From UBA8437 sp963933195 (GTDB lineage: Bacteria; Planctomycetota; Planctomycetia; Planctomycetales; Planctomycetaceae): a DNA stretch of 16,798 nt. Of the stretch, positions 16,101 to 16,798 are shown in pieces. A program made the position numbers and the translations under genes. Position 1 is the first letter of the stretch, and the number at the start of each line of letters is the position of its first letter. The notes under the pieces are model-generated. The model did no database searches. It saw only the letters and a list, made by a program, of their open reading frames with translations, and had not been told where the DNA came from. The stretch is taken from contig CAWVUS010000094.1 of NCBI GenBank assembly GCA_963933195.1, positions 1 to 16,798 on the forward strand, given 5' to 3'.

Positions 16101-16798
16101 CGGCGTCGGTCTGCAGATCCATTGCGAACTCGTGGAAGTGTTCGGTGACCTGTGCATCGTTGTTGAAGTTCTCGTAGAAGTCGGTTTCGCCGTCGTCGTT
16201 GTGATCGACCAGGTGGGTGATCTGGTCGCGTCCCAGGACAAAGATCTCGTCGTTGACGATTCTCAGTCCCAGCGGCTGGAAGAGTCCGGCGGCAACGCGT
16301 TTCCACGTCAACGTACCGGCGGCGTTGTTTTTGGCATCGAGCGGGGTGCCGAGCCCCGAGACAATCCAGACATCTCCCTGCCATGTGCAGACGGCCGCCC
16401 GGCTGGCGTCCGAAAAGTAGTCGAATCCTCCCAGCCGCATCCAGCATCGCCACGGATTTCGGGTTGGCAATGTCAGTTCATCAATCGCCAGGGGACCTTT
16501 TGAGTCACCTCGTCGCATGGACGTCTGGACCGATTCTTTCCACTGCGTGGTGGCTCCCCGGACCAGGTCACCCCAGGCGGGGCTGGGTGGACGTTGTCGG
16601 AGTTGTTTTGCGGAGGCGGTGATTGTCTGTCCGGGGCCCTGCCAGGTGAGCAGCGAGAGCTTACGTGTTGTTTTCGAAGGCGACAGAACCAGTCGAAGTG
16701 CGTTTGCCGTGGTGTCCCAATGGGTGCCGGCGAGATCGGCGGGGGTGGTGCCCCGGGCGATGGCAGCCACGACCGCTTGTTGGCTCCAATCGACCTTG
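13132..16798 (-). CDS. Large multiheme dehydrogenase-like protein with beta-propeller and PA14, 5' truncated
   Basis: The frame is open through the right edge, so the GTG at 16770 is not the true start; 1221 C-terminal residues are visible (numbered here from 16770). Residues about 105-425 form a PQQ-glucose-dehydrogenase-like beta-propeller of a planctomycete membrane-bound dehydrogenase type (GGFDYFSDASRAAVCTW, GDVWIVSGL, DHNDDGETDFYENF, RAPNGLALNADG). Residues about 605-705 resemble a PA14 domain, often carbohydrate-binding. Then come five CxxCH heme sites: 731-735, 826-830, 922-926, 1010-1014 and 1125-1129. Four are followed by a (R/K)MPxF distal-Met motif (Met778, 874, 1075, 1175); the third has RVPEFGF instead. 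This suggests an envelope protein that oxidises or binds a sugar and passes electrons along a heme chain (inference). The sulfatase follows 15 bases later. Cofactor and substrate are unproven, and the missing N-terminus may hold further domains. Confidence 0.9.
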   Translation of the reverse strand, partial: KVDWSQQAVVAAIARGTTPADLAGTHWDTTANALRLVLSPSKTTRKLSLLTWQGPGQTITASAKQLRQRPPSPAWGDLVRGATTQWKESVQTSMRRGDSKGPLAIDELTLPTRNPWRCWMRLGGFDYFSDASRAAVCTWQGDVWIVSGLGTPLDAKNNAAGTLTWKRVAAGLFQPLGLRIVNDEIFVLGRDQITHLVDHNDDGETDFYENFNNDAQVTEHFHEFAMDLQTDAEGNFYYMKGARHALPAVVPQHGSVIRVTADGTASQVMANGFRAPNGLALNADGSFLSTDQEGHWTPMNRINWIRRGGFYGNMMSYVPDKKDTSYDPPLCWIHKQTDRSPSAPVWVTSDRWALPKGSLLSLSYGTGRIWRVIHELVGDIHQGGITRLPLPELPTGIHRGRFHPDDGQLYICGLFGWSSNKTRPGGLFRIRATSQPLDLPEGLSAVPTGLVIRFPRPVDKKLAVDAGRYNIQRWNYRRAASYGSRDYKVSDGSQGRDRVEVTGVQLSKDGRAVLLGFADMRPCMQMRVNYNIATAKGTPLSGQIEHTINVVNGPTHLASLGFDPAGAPVPRIRTGPPREGLAAGLVLTTRSEQHRDARVSRLAALAVESGDTVSPRLEPGPFNASLQGLLDVELTDSYTFSTDGNGELEVTVNGEVVLQSRSGAAPRLVPIALNAGLNQLKISYRSPQRGLAQFRLHWQSPRFARELIPSRVLWHSPKNAELARWSSVRRGRELFASSRCANCHSSKQSDLPLEPTISLELATTRLSENWMDHWLDNPRALRNHTRMPRLFGDSQGEKRDKHDVLAFLARSKTTLSSPPPGQAERGSRVWEDLGCISCHTFAPPAQADDWNRTSLHLAATKFHGGGLAQFLAKPHRFNSRSRMPDFHLTELETRDLVALITDRSRGRLAIAKKVAEGEPNRGQKLFVSRGCRSCHESGAKLNAEPKPAPRIRLPFGRTTSAGCLAKTVMQSAGNRRVPEFGFTKQQRTDLSNYLAESPDRSPGKSPLEFVASATRILRCTACHDRDTTVSPRREIIAEESDRGLLPSVLPNLTWSGEKLQTTWLSHLLGGRLKHPSRPWLKTRMPSFGKRGEQLARGLAAEHGMPTTATTGPRPDSSLAEIGSRLTQKQGGFNCMQCHGVGKKPALAPFDNRGVNFSRVRERLRYDFYLDWMFDPLRLDPHSKMPRFSPDRKTTAVGNVLDGDARRQFDALWHFLQAIDDN

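Noticed and set aside
16768..16770. GTG at 16770 as the start of the multiheme protein.
   Set aside because: The frame continues to the right edge without a stop, and there is no signal peptide after this codon, although the protein should be exported.

Overview
This GC-rich window almost certainly comes from a planctomycete (phylum Planctomycetota). The evidence is the family content: DUF1501, DUF1549/DUF1553 and PSCyt1-type cytochrome domains, a PPC/IPT secreted protein, a WD40 protein with an N-terminal heme domain, a very long multiheme dehydrogenase-like protein with a PA14 domain, and a formylglycine-type sulfatase. This set is characteristic of that phylum. I cannot place the genus from the sequence alone. 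No tRNA, rRNA, CRISPR array, insertion sequence or phage gene is visible. Genes are packed tightly and gaps are mostly under 100 bases.

Layout. (1) Bases 1-7236, plus strand: a four-gene operon of exported proteins. It holds the 3' part of a DUF1501 protein, an IPT/PPC-domain protein with a coiled coil, a Big2-like/DUF1549/DUF1553 protein with two heme-attachment motifs, and a PSCyt1-WD40 protein. The last two genes overlap by one base. (2) Bases 7248-10274, minus strand: a small secreted GH18 protein and, upstream of it, a Rep/PcrA/UvrD-type DNA helicase, the only housekeeping gene here. (3) Bases 10468-11778, plus strand: a secreted CE15-like (glucuronoyl esterase family) protein, divergent from the helicase across a 193-base intergenic region. 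(4) Bases 11788 to the right edge, minus strand: a secreted sulfatase and, upstream of it, the C-terminal 1221 residues of a large protein with a beta-propeller, a PA14 domain and five CxxCH hemes.

Putting it together. Eight of the nine genes encode proteins that are exported or probably exported: signal peptides are visible on six, and the DUF1501 and multiheme proteins are inferred because their N-termini lie outside the window. At least seven heme c sites are spread over three proteins (one in PSCyt1-WD40, two in the DUF1549 protein, four or five functional in the dehydrogenase-like protein). They sit beside three enzymes that attack polysaccharides or their substituents (GH18, CE15, sulfatase). 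A reasonable but untested inference is an extracytoplasmic redox and glycan-processing locus. The role of the DUF1501/DUF1549/DUF1553 cassette is unknown, so it is the best candidate for undescribed biology here.

Both convergent gene junctions (around 7242 and 11783) have the same design: a perfect inverted repeat carries the two opposing stop codons, one in each arm. These look like compact bidirectional terminators built into the gene ends.
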